In this document: piece after piece, positions 11,169 to 19,268 of the stretch
How the letters are laid out: each line of letters opens with the position of its first letter
How positions within the stretch are numbered: position 1 is the first letter of the stretch
Source of the DNA: Sphingomonadaceae bacterium
GTDB lineage: Bacteria; Pseudomonadota; Alphaproteobacteria; Sphingomonadales; Sphingomonadaceae
Assembly (NCBI GenBank): GCA_025356175.1
Contig: JANXUP010000033.1
Span: forward strand, 1-41,122
Direction: 5' to 3'
DNA length: 41,122 nt
Program-made: the position numbers and the translations under genes
Notes under the pieces: generated by a model
Database searches by the model: none
Told to the model about the DNA's origin: nothing
Seen by the model: only the letters and a program-made list of their open reading frames with translations

Positions 11169-11762
11169 TCAATCCATGTGCTTCAAACCGACCCGCAGGT
11201 AATCCCAGCCGGTAATCACGGTCAGCACCGCGGCCAGCCACAATGTGATCAGGCCGACGGTATGCGGCACGTTCATCTCGATCCCGCCCAGCACCACGTT
11301 CCACCATGGCGTGGCATTGCCGAGGATCAGCGCGCCGAAGCAGATCATCTGGAAGGTGGTCTTCCACTTCGCCAGCCGCGACACGGGCAGCGAGACCTGC
11401 AGCCCGCCGAGGAATTCGCGCAGGCCCGATACGGCAATCTCGCGGATCAGGATTACCAGGCCCGCAATGACGTGGAGATCGTTGACATAGGGCCCCCACA
11501 GCACCCCCTGTGCCGACAGCACCAGGATCACCGCGGCGACCATGATCTTGTCGGCGATCGGATCGAGGAACGCACCGAGCTTGCTTACCGCACCGTACGA
11601 ACGCGCCACGTAGCCATCAAAATAGTCGGTCAGCCCCATCAGCGTATACATCGCGAAACCGAGGCCATAGCCGAGCTCCCACCTGGGCCACCACAGCAGC
11701 GCCACCAAAAGCGGCACCGCGACGATCCGCGACAGGGTGAGCAGGTTCGGTAGTGTCAGCAT
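11169..11762 (-). CDS. pgsA: CDP-diacylglycerol--glycerol-3-phosphate 3-phosphatidyltransferase
   Basis: Makes phosphatidylglycerophosphate, the committed step to phosphatidylglycerol, in the inner membrane. The CDP-alcohol phosphotransferase signature is complete in DYFDGYVARSYG followed by AFLDPIADK (DG-x2-AR-x8-G-x3-D-x3-D). Several hydrophobic segments span the roughly 197 residues. The start at 11762 (MLTLPNLLT) matches the family N-terminus; ATG at 11774 is possible. Confidence 0.95.
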   Translation of the reverse strand: MLTLPNLLTLSRIVAVPLLVALLWWPRWELGYGLGFAMYTLMGLTDYFDGYVARSYGAVSKLGAFLDPIADKIMVAAVILVLSAQGVLWGPYVNDLHVIAGLVILIREIAVSGLREFLGGLQVSLPVSRLAKWKTTFQMICFGALILGNATPWWNVVLGGIEMNVPHTVGLITLWLAAVLTVITGWDYLRVGLKHMD

Positions 11763-11873
11763 CGAGTGCAGCATAGCCGCAGGTCTCGCGGTGCAAAAGA
11801 GCGACTTAGCGCTTGTTCACACGCCACTTGCCGCTAGGGTTCGGCCACCCTCGGGGCGGCACAAAGCGATTAC

Positions 11874-13184
11874 ATGACAACGCAGACTCACCTGATCCAC
11901 AGCCGGCGGTTCCTGCCGCTGTTCGTCACCCAATTGCTCAATGCTTTCAATGATAACCTGTTCAAGAACGCGATGGTGCTGTTTGTCGTCTATCAGGTCT
12001 ACAACTCCGAGGCTGCCGAAGGCCAGTTCAGCGCGATTGCCTCGGCAGTGTTCATCCTGCCGTTCTTCATTCTCTCAGCCGTGGCGGGTCAGCTCGCCGA
12101 TATGCGCGACAAGGCGCGAATCATCCGCATCGTGAAAGCTTGCGAGATCGGCATCATGACGGTTGGCGCGATCGGACTGCTGATGGCATGGAAGGGCATT
12201 GCAGTCACCACTTTGGCGATTCCCTTGATGCTGCTCGCGCTGTTCGGGATGGGCGTCCATTCCACCTTCTTCGGGCCAATCAAGTACGCGATCCTCCCGC
12301 AGCACCTGCACCCGGACGAAGTGCTGGCCGGGACCGGACTGGTCGAGGCCGGAACCTATATCGCGATCCTGGCGGGCACAATCCTGGCGGGCTGGATCCC
12401 GGTGCAATGGGCCGCCGCAGGGGTGATCGTAACCGCGGTGATCGGCTATTTCACCAGCCGCGCGGTGCCCCCGGCCCCGCCGCATCACGAGCCCGAACCG
12501 CTCGACATTCACCTGCTCCGCGCCTCATGGGCGTTGGTGCGCAACACCAGCCACGATCGCCGCGTGTTCCTTGCAGTCATGGCGATCAGCTTTTTCTGGA
12601 CCATCGGCACCGTGCTGTTCGTCCAGTTCCCGCCGCTCGCCAAGAACGTGCTGTCCGCCAGCAAGGAAGTCGCCAGCCTGTTTCTGGTGATCTTCTCGAT
12701 CGGCGTGGCGATCGGTTCGATGTCGGTTAACGCGCTGCTCAAGGGCACCGTCTCGGCGCGCTATTCGCCTTCGTCGGTGCTGGTGATGGGGCTGTTTGTG
12801 GTCGGGTTTTATCTGGTTTGCCGGCAGTGGACGCCCGACAACGGCGGACTGCTCGACGTGAAGGGCTTCATGGCCGAGCCGCTGGCGGTGCCGCTGCTGC
12901 TGTGCCTGCTGGGCATTGCCATCGCCGGCGGCATGTTCGTGGTGCCGCTCTATGCCTTCCTGACGACTTTTGTCGACAAGTCGCAGACCTCGCGGACGAT
13001 TGCCGCGAACAACATCGTCAATTCGTTCGCGATGGTGATGGGTGCGCTGCTCGCCACAGGGCTCTCGCTTGGCGGCGTGCCGATCGTCCAGCAAGTGCTG
13101 CTCAGCGCGGCGATGTGCCTGGTCGCGGCGTGGATCGCAAAGCTGCTGGTCGCCGCCGAGGGCCTGCCCCGGCCCACCGCCTGA
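11874..13184 (+). CDS. MFS transporter, LplT-like (lysophospholipid carrier type)
   Basis: A 436-residue membrane protein with about twelve hydrophobic segments. The N-terminal LFVTQLLNAFNDNLFKNAMV and the stretch FFGPIKYAILPQHL are typical of the LplT branch of the major facilitator superfamily, which flips lysophospholipids inward for re-acylation. In many proteobacteria the carrier is fused to an acyltransferase (Aas); here it stands alone. It is divergent from pgsA across 111 bases. Substrate is inferred from family only. The stop codon abuts that of the small minus-strand gene. Confidence 0.82.
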   Translation: MTTQTHLIHSRRFLPLFVTQLLNAFNDNLFKNAMVLFVVYQVYNSEAAEGQFSAIASAVFILPFFILSAVAGQLADMRDKARIIRIVKACEIGIMTVGAIGLLMAWKGIAVTTLAIPLMLLALFGMGVHSTFFGPIKYAILPQHLHPDEVLAGTGLVEAGTYIAILAGTILAGWIPVQWAAAGVIVTAVIGYFTSRAVPPAPPHHEPEPLDIHLLRASWALVRNTSHDRRVFLAVMAISFFWTIGTVLFVQFPPLAKNVLSASKEVASLFLVIFSIGVAIGSMSVNALLKGTVSARYSPSSVLVMGLFVVGFYLVCRQWTPDNGGLLDVKGFMAEPLAVPLLLCLLGIAIAGGMFVVPLYAFLTTFVDKSQTSRTIAANNIVNSFAMVMGALLATGLSLGGVPIVQQVLLSAAMCLVAAWIAKLLVAAEGLPRPTA

Positions 13185-13382
13185 TCAGGCGATATACAGC
13201 GATACGGCGATGAAACAGGCGCAATAGGCCATCAGGAACTCCTTGAGGTCCTGCTGCCAGCGCGGCTTCGGCACAGCGTGAGCGGCAACCAGGGCCTCGC
13301 CGCCGCGGCGGACATGGGGGGCAAGGCTGGCCAGGAATGGATGGCGAGCCTGTTCATCGGTGAGTACCAGCGACCTTCTCAT
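13185..13382 (-). CDS. Small membrane protein of unknown function
   Basis: A 65-residue open frame with a charged, soluble-looking first half and one C-terminal hydrophobic segment (LMAYCACFIAVSLYIA, about 50-65). This resembles a tail-anchored inner-membrane protein. The ATG at 13382 has AAGGG a few bases before it, closer than ideal. Its TGA directly abuts the MFS gene's TGA (TGATCA). I do not recognise the family. The frame fills the spacer cleanly without overlapping neighbours, which favours a real gene. Confidence 0.55.
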   Translation of the reverse strand: MRRSLVLTDEQARHPFLASLAPHVRRGGEALVAAHAVPKPRWQQDLKEFLMAYCACFIAVSLYIA

Positions 13383-13530
13383 GACCCTTGGGTTAAGAAC
13401 TTCGAAACCATCGCACCAGCCGGAAAATCGCGGTTAATATGCACATTCCCATAGTGGCACAGGTCTGCCGCAAGGAATGAAAGGTGCGGCCCACGTTGCG
13501 GCAGCGCCGCAGCATCGCTAAAGCCCGCGC

Positions 13531-15198
13531 ATGACCGAGCACACGACAGTTAACGGCGGGCGTCTGCTCGTCGATTGCCTCGTCGCCCAAGGCGCCGACC
13601 GCATCTTCACCGTTCCCGGCGAAAGCTTTCTCGCAGTGCTCGACGCGCTGCACGATTGCGCGGAAATCGAAACCGTAGTGTGCCGTCAGGAAGGCGGCGC
13701 GGCGTTCATGGCCTGCGCCGACGGGGCGATGACCGGCAAACCCGGCGTGTGCTTCGTCACCCGCGGCCCCGGCGCGACCAATGCCAGCATCGGCGTCCAC
13801 GTCGCAATGCAGGATTCGCAGCCGATGCTGCTGTTCATCGGCGATGTCGATCGCGGCATGAAGGACCGTGAGGGCTTCCAGGAAGTCGACTTCGGCGCAA
13901 TGTTCGCACCGCTGGCCAAGCTGGTGCTGCGGATCGACGATTCCGCGCGCATTCCTGAATATGTCGCGCGGGCGTGGAATGTGGCCTTGGCCGGCCGCCC
14001 CGGCCCGGTGGTGATCGCGCTGCCCGAAGACATGCTGCTGGAACAAGTGAGCGGCATCTTTCCTCGCCCGGCCATCGCCCGCCCGGCGCAAGCGGTCTGC
14101 CCCGACGCGATGGGAGTGCTGATCGCGATGATCGAAGCCGCTGCATCGCCGGTCGCGATTGTCGGCGGCGCAGGCTGGCACGCCAAGGCGCGGCAGCACT
14201 TCAGCAGCTTTGCCGAGCGAGTGGGATTGCCCGTGGCGGGCGCGTTCCGGCGGCAAGACGCAATCTCCAACGCCAGCCCGGTCTGGGCCGGGAACCTCGG
14301 TTATGGTCCCAGCCCCAAACTGACCGAGCGTATCAAGAACGCCGACCTGATCATCGCGGTCGGCGCGCGGCTGGGCGAGGCGACCACCGATGGCTACACG
14401 CTGATTACGCCCGAGCATCCCGGGCAGTTGCTGGTCCACATCCACCCCGACCCTAACGAGCTGGGCCGGGTTTACCGCCCCGATCTCGCGATCTGCGCCG
14501 ACATGGCCGAGTTCGCTGAAGCGGCTGACCTGTGGGACGACGATCTGATCTCGTTCGATGCCGGGCAGGAAGCGCACCTCGAATGGCTCGACTGGACGAC
14601 CGCAAAACCCGCCGCCTATGCCCTCGATATGGCCGCCTGCGTCACCGCGATGCGCGACATGCTGCCGGGTGACAGCATCATCTGCAACGGCGCGGGCAAT
14701 TTTTCCGGCTGGTGGCACCGTTATTGGCACTACAACGGCTTCCCCACGCAGCTCGCCCCTACCGCCGGAGCGATGGGGTATGGCGTCCCCGCAGCCGTTG
14801 CGGCAGCCTTGCGCCATCCCGAACGCACCGTGGTGGCGCTAGCCGGTGACGGCGATTTCCTGATGAACGGGCAGGAACTGGCCACTGCGGTGCAATACGG
14901 CGCAGACCTGCTGGTCGTGCTGGTCGACAACAGCGCCTACGGCACGATCCGCATGCATCAGGAGCGCGAGTTTCCCGAGCGGGTTTCGGGCACCTCGCTG
15001 CACAATCCCGATTTCGCGGCGCTGGCGGTAGCTTATGGTGGGTGGTCGACCCGGGTTGAAACCACCGATCAGTTTAAAGCAGCGCTGACCGAGGCACAAA
15101 GCCGCAAGGGCCTGCGGCTATTGCACCTCATCATCGATGTGGAACAGCTCAGCGCAGGCGGCGCGACGGTTTCGGGACTCAGGGCACGCAAGCCTTAA
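13531..15198 (+). CDS. Thiamine diphosphate-dependent enzyme, acetolactate synthase large-subunit-like
   Basis: A 555-residue three-domain ThDP enzyme. E54 in RQEGGAA is the cofactor-activating Glu of the pyrimidine domain. The central domain spans about 195-330. The ThDP/Mg motif begins GDGDF at 439 and ends with D466-N467. The overall pattern fits the IlvB/acetolactate synthase clan, but no small regulatory subunit (ilvN) is next to it, so a different 2-oxo acid decarboxylase or lyase activity is quite possible. A GC-rich hairpin TGCGGC/GCCGCA (13497-13511) precedes the ATG, which has no clear ribosome-binding site. Cofactor use is firm; the reaction is not. Confidence 0.85.
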   Translation: MTEHTTVNGGRLLVDCLVAQGADRIFTVPGESFLAVLDALHDCAEIETVVCRQEGGAAFMACADGAMTGKPGVCFVTRGPGATNASIGVHVAMQDSQPMLLFIGDVDRGMKDREGFQEVDFGAMFAPLAKLVLRIDDSARIPEYVARAWNVALAGRPGPVVIALPEDMLLEQVSGIFPRPAIARPAQAVCPDAMGVLIAMIEAAASPVAIVGGAGWHAKARQHFSSFAERVGLPVAGAFRRQDAISNASPVWAGNLGYGPSPKLTERIKNADLIIAVGARLGEATTDGYTLITPEHPGQLLVHIHPDPNELGRVYRPDLAICADMAEFAEAADLWDDDLISFDAGQEAHLEWLDWTTAKPAAYALDMAACVTAMRDMLPGDSIICNGAGNFSGWWHRYWHYNGFPTQLAPTAGAMGYGVPAAVAAALRHPERTVVALAGDGDFLMNGQELATAVQYGADLLVVLVDNSAYGTIRMHQEREFPERVSGTSLHNPDFAALAVAYGGWSTRVETTDQFKAALTEAQSRKGLRLLHLIIDVEQLSAGGATVSGLRARKP

Positions 15199-15199
15199 A

Positions 15200-15234
15200 G
15201 TCCTCGCCGTTTGGCATCGCAAAACGGAGAGGAC
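15200..15234. terminator. Hairpin between convergent genes, possible bidirectional terminator
   Basis: GTCCTC-G-CCGTTT (15200-15212) pairs with AAACGG-A-GAGGAC (15222-15234), twelve pairs broken by one mismatch, around a nine-base loop. It fills the whole spacer between the ThDP enzyme and the EVE gene. Neither side has a U tract, so strong intrinsic termination is doubtful, but it may block read-through or protect both 3' ends. Confidence 0.5.
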
Positions 15235-15654
15235 CTAAGTGTTCGCCAGCCCCACAATATGTTCCCACTCGGCCGCCTTCACCGGCGAGATCGACAGACG
15301 GAACTTGGTCAGCAGATCCATGTCGGCCAGCGCCGGATCGGCCTTGATCTCCTTCAAGGTCACCGGCCGCTTGAGCTTCCGCACCGGCTTGACCTTCACA
15401 GAAGTCCACCGCCCGGTCCCGTCGGTCGGATCCTGGAAGCCCGCCTTGGTAATCCTGATGATCCCGACGATCTCAACCCCCACGTTGGAATGATAAAAGA
15501 ACGCCTCGTCACCCACCTGCATCGCGCGCAAGTGTAGCCGCGCGGTGTAGTTCCGCACGCCGTCCCAGGTACCCTCGCCCTCGGTCACCAGATCGTCCCA
15601 GCCGTAGACATCGGGTTCGGACTTGAGCAGCCAGTACGATTTGATTTTGGTCAT
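15235..15654 (-). CDS. EVE domain-containing protein
   Basis: A 139-residue single-domain protein beginning YWLLKSEPDVYGWDDL and containing TWDGVRNYTARLHLRAMQVGD and FFYHSN, the classic EVE signature. EVE is related to PUA and YTH folds and binds modified bases in nucleic acid; stand-alone bacterial copies have no settled role. Here it sits outside any restriction context. The start at 15654 is divergent from the oxygenase gene. Confidence 0.9.
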   Translation of the reverse strand: MTKIKSYWLLKSEPDVYGWDDLVTEGEGTWDGVRNYTARLHLRAMQVGDEAFFYHSNVGVEIVGIIRITKAGFQDPTDGTGRWTSVKVKPVRKLKRPVTLKEIKADPALADMDLLTKFRLSISPVKAAEWEHIVGLANT

Positions 15655-15730
15655 TCCAGTGCCCCGAAAAAGGTCTATGCACCCTCACTTAGCAATGCCC
15701 ATAGCAAGGCAATTACGGACCCGTCCACCA

Positions 15731-16669
15731 ATGGTACTCGATAAACTCCCCGTCCTTTCGCTCGCCGACGACAAGACCCGCTTTTCGCAGGATATCGGCG
15801 AAAGCTTCCGCAATTACGGCTTCGCGCTGGTCAAGGATCACGGCATCGACGCCGATCTGATCGCCCAGGCGTGGAAGCTGACCGAAGACTTCTTCGCTCT
15901 GCCCGAGGACGAGAAGCGCAGCTACTTCGACGCGGCCAAGGCGGGAGCGCGCGGATACACCCCGTTTGGCACCGAGATTGCGAAGGGCGCGAAGGTCAGC
16001 GACCTTAAGGAATTCTGGCATGTCGGGCGCGATCTGCCCGAAGGCTCGCCGCTCGCCGATGCCTCGATGCCGCCCAACGTCTGGCCCACCCGTCCGGCAG
16101 AGTTCCGCGATGTGCTCGAAGCGCTTTATGCGCAGTTCGATGCAGCCGGGGCGACGATCCTGTCACGCATCGCGGTCTATCTCGGGCTCGATGACCACTG
16201 GTTCGATCCTGCCATCGAAGACGGCAATTCGGTGCTGCGCCTGCTCCATTATCCGCCGCTGACCGGCATGAACGGCGAGGCCATCCGCGCCGGGGCGCAC
16301 GGCGATATCAACCTGATCACACTGCTGCTCGGTGCCGAGGAAGCGGGCCTTGAACTGCTGACCAAGGAAGGCAACTGGATTTCGGCCTCTCCGCCCGAAG
16401 GCGCGCTGGTCATCAATGTCGGCGACATGCTCGAACGGCTGACCAACCACATGCTGCCCTCGACTATCCACCGGGTGCGTAATCCCGATGCGTCGCGCGC
16501 AAAGTTCAGCCGCTATTCGATGCCATTCTTCCTCCACCTGCGCAGCGATTTCCCGATCAAGACGCTGCCGCAGTGCATCACGCCGGACAATCCCGATCGG
16601 TATCCGCAGCCGATTCTGGCCGACGAATTCCTCCAGCAGCGCCTGCGTGAGATCGGGCTCAAGAAATAG
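15731..16669 (+). CDS. 2-oxoglutarate/Fe(II)-dependent oxygenase, isopenicillin N synthase-like family
   Basis: A 312-residue double-stranded beta-helix enzyme. The iron facial triad is visible as H190 and D192 (AHGDINL) and H247 (STIHRV), and R261 with S263 (SRYSMPFF) supplies the RxS cosubstrate pocket. The N-terminal region has the DIOX_N pattern. Such enzymes hydroxylate or desaturate small molecules; the substrate here is unknown. ATG at 15731 gives the family N-terminus; upstream in-frame ATGs at 15623, 15677 and 15695 would add residues unlike the family and the first overlaps the EVE gene. No ribosome-binding site is evident, so a leaderless message is possible. Confidence 0.88.
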   Translation: MVLDKLPVLSLADDKTRFSQDIGESFRNYGFALVKDHGIDADLIAQAWKLTEDFFALPEDEKRSYFDAAKAGARGYTPFGTEIAKGAKVSDLKEFWHVGRDLPEGSPLADASMPPNVWPTRPAEFRDVLEALYAQFDAAGATILSRIAVYLGLDDHWFDPAIEDGNSVLRLLHYPPLTGMNGEAIRAGAHGDINLITLLLGAEEAGLELLTKEGNWISASPPEGALVINVGDMLERLTNHMLPSTIHRVRNPDASRAKFSRYSMPFFLHLRSDFPIKTLPQCITPDNPDRYPQPILADEFLQQRLREIGLKK

Positions 16670-16733
16670 CCGGCCTGCACGCTACCGCGGCGTAAAGGTG
16701 CCCTTAACGCTATTTTCAGGCCTCTCTGCGAAA

Positions 16734-16758
16734 CCCTGCCCTTGATACAAGCAGGGGA
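16734..16758 (+). promoter_or_regulatory. Hairpin overlapping the Shine-Dalgarno of the GGDEF-EAL gene
   Basis: CCCTGC (16734-16739) can pair with GCAGGG (16751-16756), around an eleven-base loop. The 3' arm contains most of the AGGGGA ribosome-binding site nine bases before the ATG at 16768, so the structure could lower translation of the c-di-GMP enzyme. Confidence 0.4.
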
Positions 16759-16767
16759 CGAGCGCGC

Positions 16768-18408
16768 ATGGCGCGGAGCGGCATGACCGAAGCGGCACAC
16801 GAAGCGGATTCACCGCGCCTTGGGCGTTCGAACCGCGATATCGTGACGCTGGGCATTGTCAGCGCCGCAATTGTCATGTTCATCGGCACCGGCGGCTCGG
16901 TTCTCCCCCGGATCGTGCGGCAACTTGCGGGTGACGGTGCCGGACCCGACCAGCTGCTGACCAATGCACTCCTACTCAACATCGCGCTCGTGATTTTCGG
17001 ATGGCGGCGATACCGTGACCTCGCGGCGGAAATTGCCGAACGCCGCAAAGCGGAAAAGCTGGCGCGCGAACTGGCCGAACACGATGCGCTGACTGGTTGC
17101 CTCAACCGCCGCAGCATCGGCAGCGCCGCGAGTGCCCTTTGCCTTGCAGCCCAACAGCGCGGCGATCAAGCCGCCTTCATCATGCTCGATCTCGACCGCT
17201 TCAAGCAGGTCAACGACGTCAACGGCCATGCCGCAGGCGATTGCTTGCTGGAGGAAGCAGCGGGCCGCATCCGCTCGCTTTTGCCGCCCGGAGCCTTGCT
17301 CGCACGGCTCGGCGGCGATGAATTTGCGGTGGTCCTTGCAGTTGCGCCCAATCGCGGCGAAGAGATCGAACGTATGGCGGAAGGCCTGATCCACGCCGTT
17401 GCCCAGCCGGTTTCGTTCGGCGAATTCGAACTGGAAACCACGATATCCGCCGGTATCAGCCGCACGACACCGGGCGAACCCGTCGACGTCCAGGCGCAGC
17501 TGCACATGGCCGATATTGCGATGTATCACGCCAAGCGCAACGGCCGGAACCGGCTGGCCTGGTTTGAACCGAACATGGAAAACGAACAGCGGTTCCGTTC
17601 CGAAATAGCCTCCGGCATCCGCCGCGGCGTTCCGCTTGGCGAATTCGTGCCTTACTATGAAAAGCAGGTCGATCTTGAAAGCGGCACGATCGTCGGCTTC
17701 GAGATGCTGGCGCGGTGGAATTCACCCCGGCTCGGCATGGTCAATCCGGAGATCTTCATCCCCGTGGCCGAAGAGATCGGCCTGATTGGCGAACTGTCCG
17801 AAAGCCTGATCCGCCAGGCCTTGCACGATGCCAGGAACTGGGACCCCAGACTGACCCTGTCGGTCAACATATCGCCGGTGCAGCTGCGCGATCCGTGGTT
17901 TTCGCAAAAGCTGCTAAAGATCCTGGTCGAGGCAAACTTCCCGCCGAGCCGGCTTGAAATCGAAGTTACCGAAAGCTGCCTGCATGAAAATGTCGGGCTG
18001 GTCCGCTCGCTGATCTCAAGCCTCAAGAACCAGGGCATCACCGTCAGCCTCGATGATTTCGGCACCGGTTACAGCTCGCTGTCGCAGCTGCGCTCGCTGC
18101 CGTTTGACCGGATCAAGATCGACCGCAGCTTCGTGATGTCGCTGCTCGAAGACAAGGACAGCGCCACGATCATCCAGTCGATCATCCAGCTGGGCGAAGG
18201 CCTTGGCCTGCCGATCACCGCCGAAGGCATTGAAAGCGAGGCAGTGCTGGCGGAGCTGAAGCGCTATGGCAAGTTCAAGGGCCAGGGCTATCTTTATGGC
18301 TACCCCGAGCCGGCCGACCGAACCGAGGCCACCTTGGCGCAGCTCGACCTGCTGCTCGAAATGCCGGGCAAGACGCAAGGCGATGCCAGGCGCAAGGCCG
18401 CCGGCTAG
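16768..18408 (+). CDS. Membrane GGDEF-EAL protein (diguanylate cyclase/phosphodiesterase)
   Basis: A 546-residue c-di-GMP enzyme. Two hydrophobic segments (about 25-48 and 63-80) anchor it with almost no periplasmic sensor. The GGDEF domain (about 103-270) has an intact LGGDEF at 181-186 but no RxxD inhibition site five residues earlier. The EAL domain (about 280-535) reads FEML instead of EAL yet keeps E312, N367, E399, D429-D430 (DDFGTGYSS), K450 and E486, so hydrolysis is plausible. The Shine-Dalgarno AGGGGA supports ATG at 16768; ATG at 16783 is possible. A PilZ receptor gene lies elsewhere in the window. Which activity dominates cannot be read from sequence. Confidence 0.92.
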   Translation: MARSGMTEAAHEADSPRLGRSNRDIVTLGIVSAAIVMFIGTGGSVLPRIVRQLAGDGAGPDQLLTNALLLNIALVIFGWRRYRDLAAEIAERRKAEKLARELAEHDALTGCLNRRSIGSAASALCLAAQQRGDQAAFIMLDLDRFKQVNDVNGHAAGDCLLEEAAGRIRSLLPPGALLARLGGDEFAVVLAVAPNRGEEIERMAEGLIHAVAQPVSFGEFELETTISAGISRTTPGEPVDVQAQLHMADIAMYHAKRNGRNRLAWFEPNMENEQRFRSEIASGIRRGVPLGEFVPYYEKQVDLESGTIVGFEMLARWNSPRLGMVNPEIFIPVAEEIGLIGELSESLIRQALHDARNWDPRLTLSVNISPVQLRDPWFSQKLLKILVEANFPPSRLEIEVTESCLHENVGLVRSLISSLKNQGITVSLDDFGTGYSSLSQLRSLPFDRIKIDRSFVMSLLEDKDSATIIQSIIQLGEGLGLPITAEGIESEAVLAELKRYGKFKGQGYLYGYPEPADRTEATLAQLDLLLEMPGKTQGDARRKAAG

Positions 18409-18455
18409 GCTGCGGCCCTTTACGTGACCGCGAGCAGCGCATAAAGCCCGCGGCC

Positions 18456-19268
18456 ATGCGCGTCCCCTTCGTCAAGATGCACGGCCTCGGCAACGATTTC
18501 ATCGTGCTGGACGCGCGCGGCGGTGCCTTCCCCAGCATGACGCGCAGTCTGGTCGCGGCGCTGGCTGACCGGTTCACCGGGATCGGCTGCGACCAGCTGA
18601 TCATGCTCGAACCAAGCGACCGCGCCGACCTGACCATGCGGATCTTCAACCACGACGGCGGCGAGGTCGAAGCCTGCGGCAATGCCACCCGCGCGGTCGG
18701 ACTGCTGCTGGGAAAACCGGCCCGGATCGAGACCTTGGGCGGCCTGCTCACGGTCGATCCGGCAGCGGGTGGAGTCAGCGTCGATCTGCCCGCGCCGCGG
18801 CTCGAATGGGATGCAATCCCGCTCGCCTACGCGATGGATACGTTCAACTTGCCGGTCGCGTGGGAGCAGCTCGAAAATCCATCGGCCGTCAATGTCGGCA
18901 ATCCGCACGTGGTGTTCTTCGTCGCCGATTGCAGCGGGGTGGAGCTTGACCGGCTCGGCCCTGAAATCGAGCACGATCCGCTGTTCCCGGGACGCATCAA
19001 CGTCAATGTCGCCACGATCGAAAGCCGCCAGCGCATCCGCCTGCGCGTGTGGGAGCGCGGCGTGGGGGAAACCCGCGCTTGCGGAACCGGGGCATGCGCC
19101 ACTGCAGTTGCGGCGATCCGGCGCGGGCTGGTTAATCGCGATGTCACTGTCGCCCTGCCCGGCGGCGAGCTGCAGATCGCCTGGGCCGGACAAGGCCCGA
19201 TCCGGATGACCGGCCCGGCCGCGGAAAGCTTTCGCGGCGAGTTCGAAGCGGCGGATTACCCGGCGTGA
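18456..19268 (+). CDS. dapF: Diaminopimelate epimerase
   Basis: Converts LL- to meso-diaminopimelate for lysine and peptidoglycan synthesis. Both catalytic cysteines are present in the 270-residue protein: C74 in EACGNATR and C209 in ACGTGAC. The N-terminal FVKMHGLGNDFIVLD is typical. It opens an operon-like run with mtaB, ftsY and yciB; its TGA overlaps the mtaB GTG by a GTGA. Confidence 0.97.
   Translation: MRVPFVKMHGLGNDFIVLDARGGAFPSMTRSLVAALADRFTGIGCDQLIMLEPSDRADLTMRIFNHDGGEVEACGNATRAVGLLLGKPARIETLGGLLTVDPAAGGVSVDLPAPRLEWDAIPLAYAMDTFNLPVAWEQLENPSAVNVGNPHVVFFVADCSGVELDRLGPEIEHDPLFPGRINVNVATIESRQRIRLRVWERGVGETRACGTGACATAVAAIRRGLVNRDVTVALPGGELQIAWAGQGPIRMTGPAAESFRGEFEAADYPA

Noticed and set aside
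13393..14817. 474-codon open frame opposite the ThDP enzyme
   Set aside because: Fully antisense to a gene with clear ThDP motifs; the sequence shows no recognisable domain.
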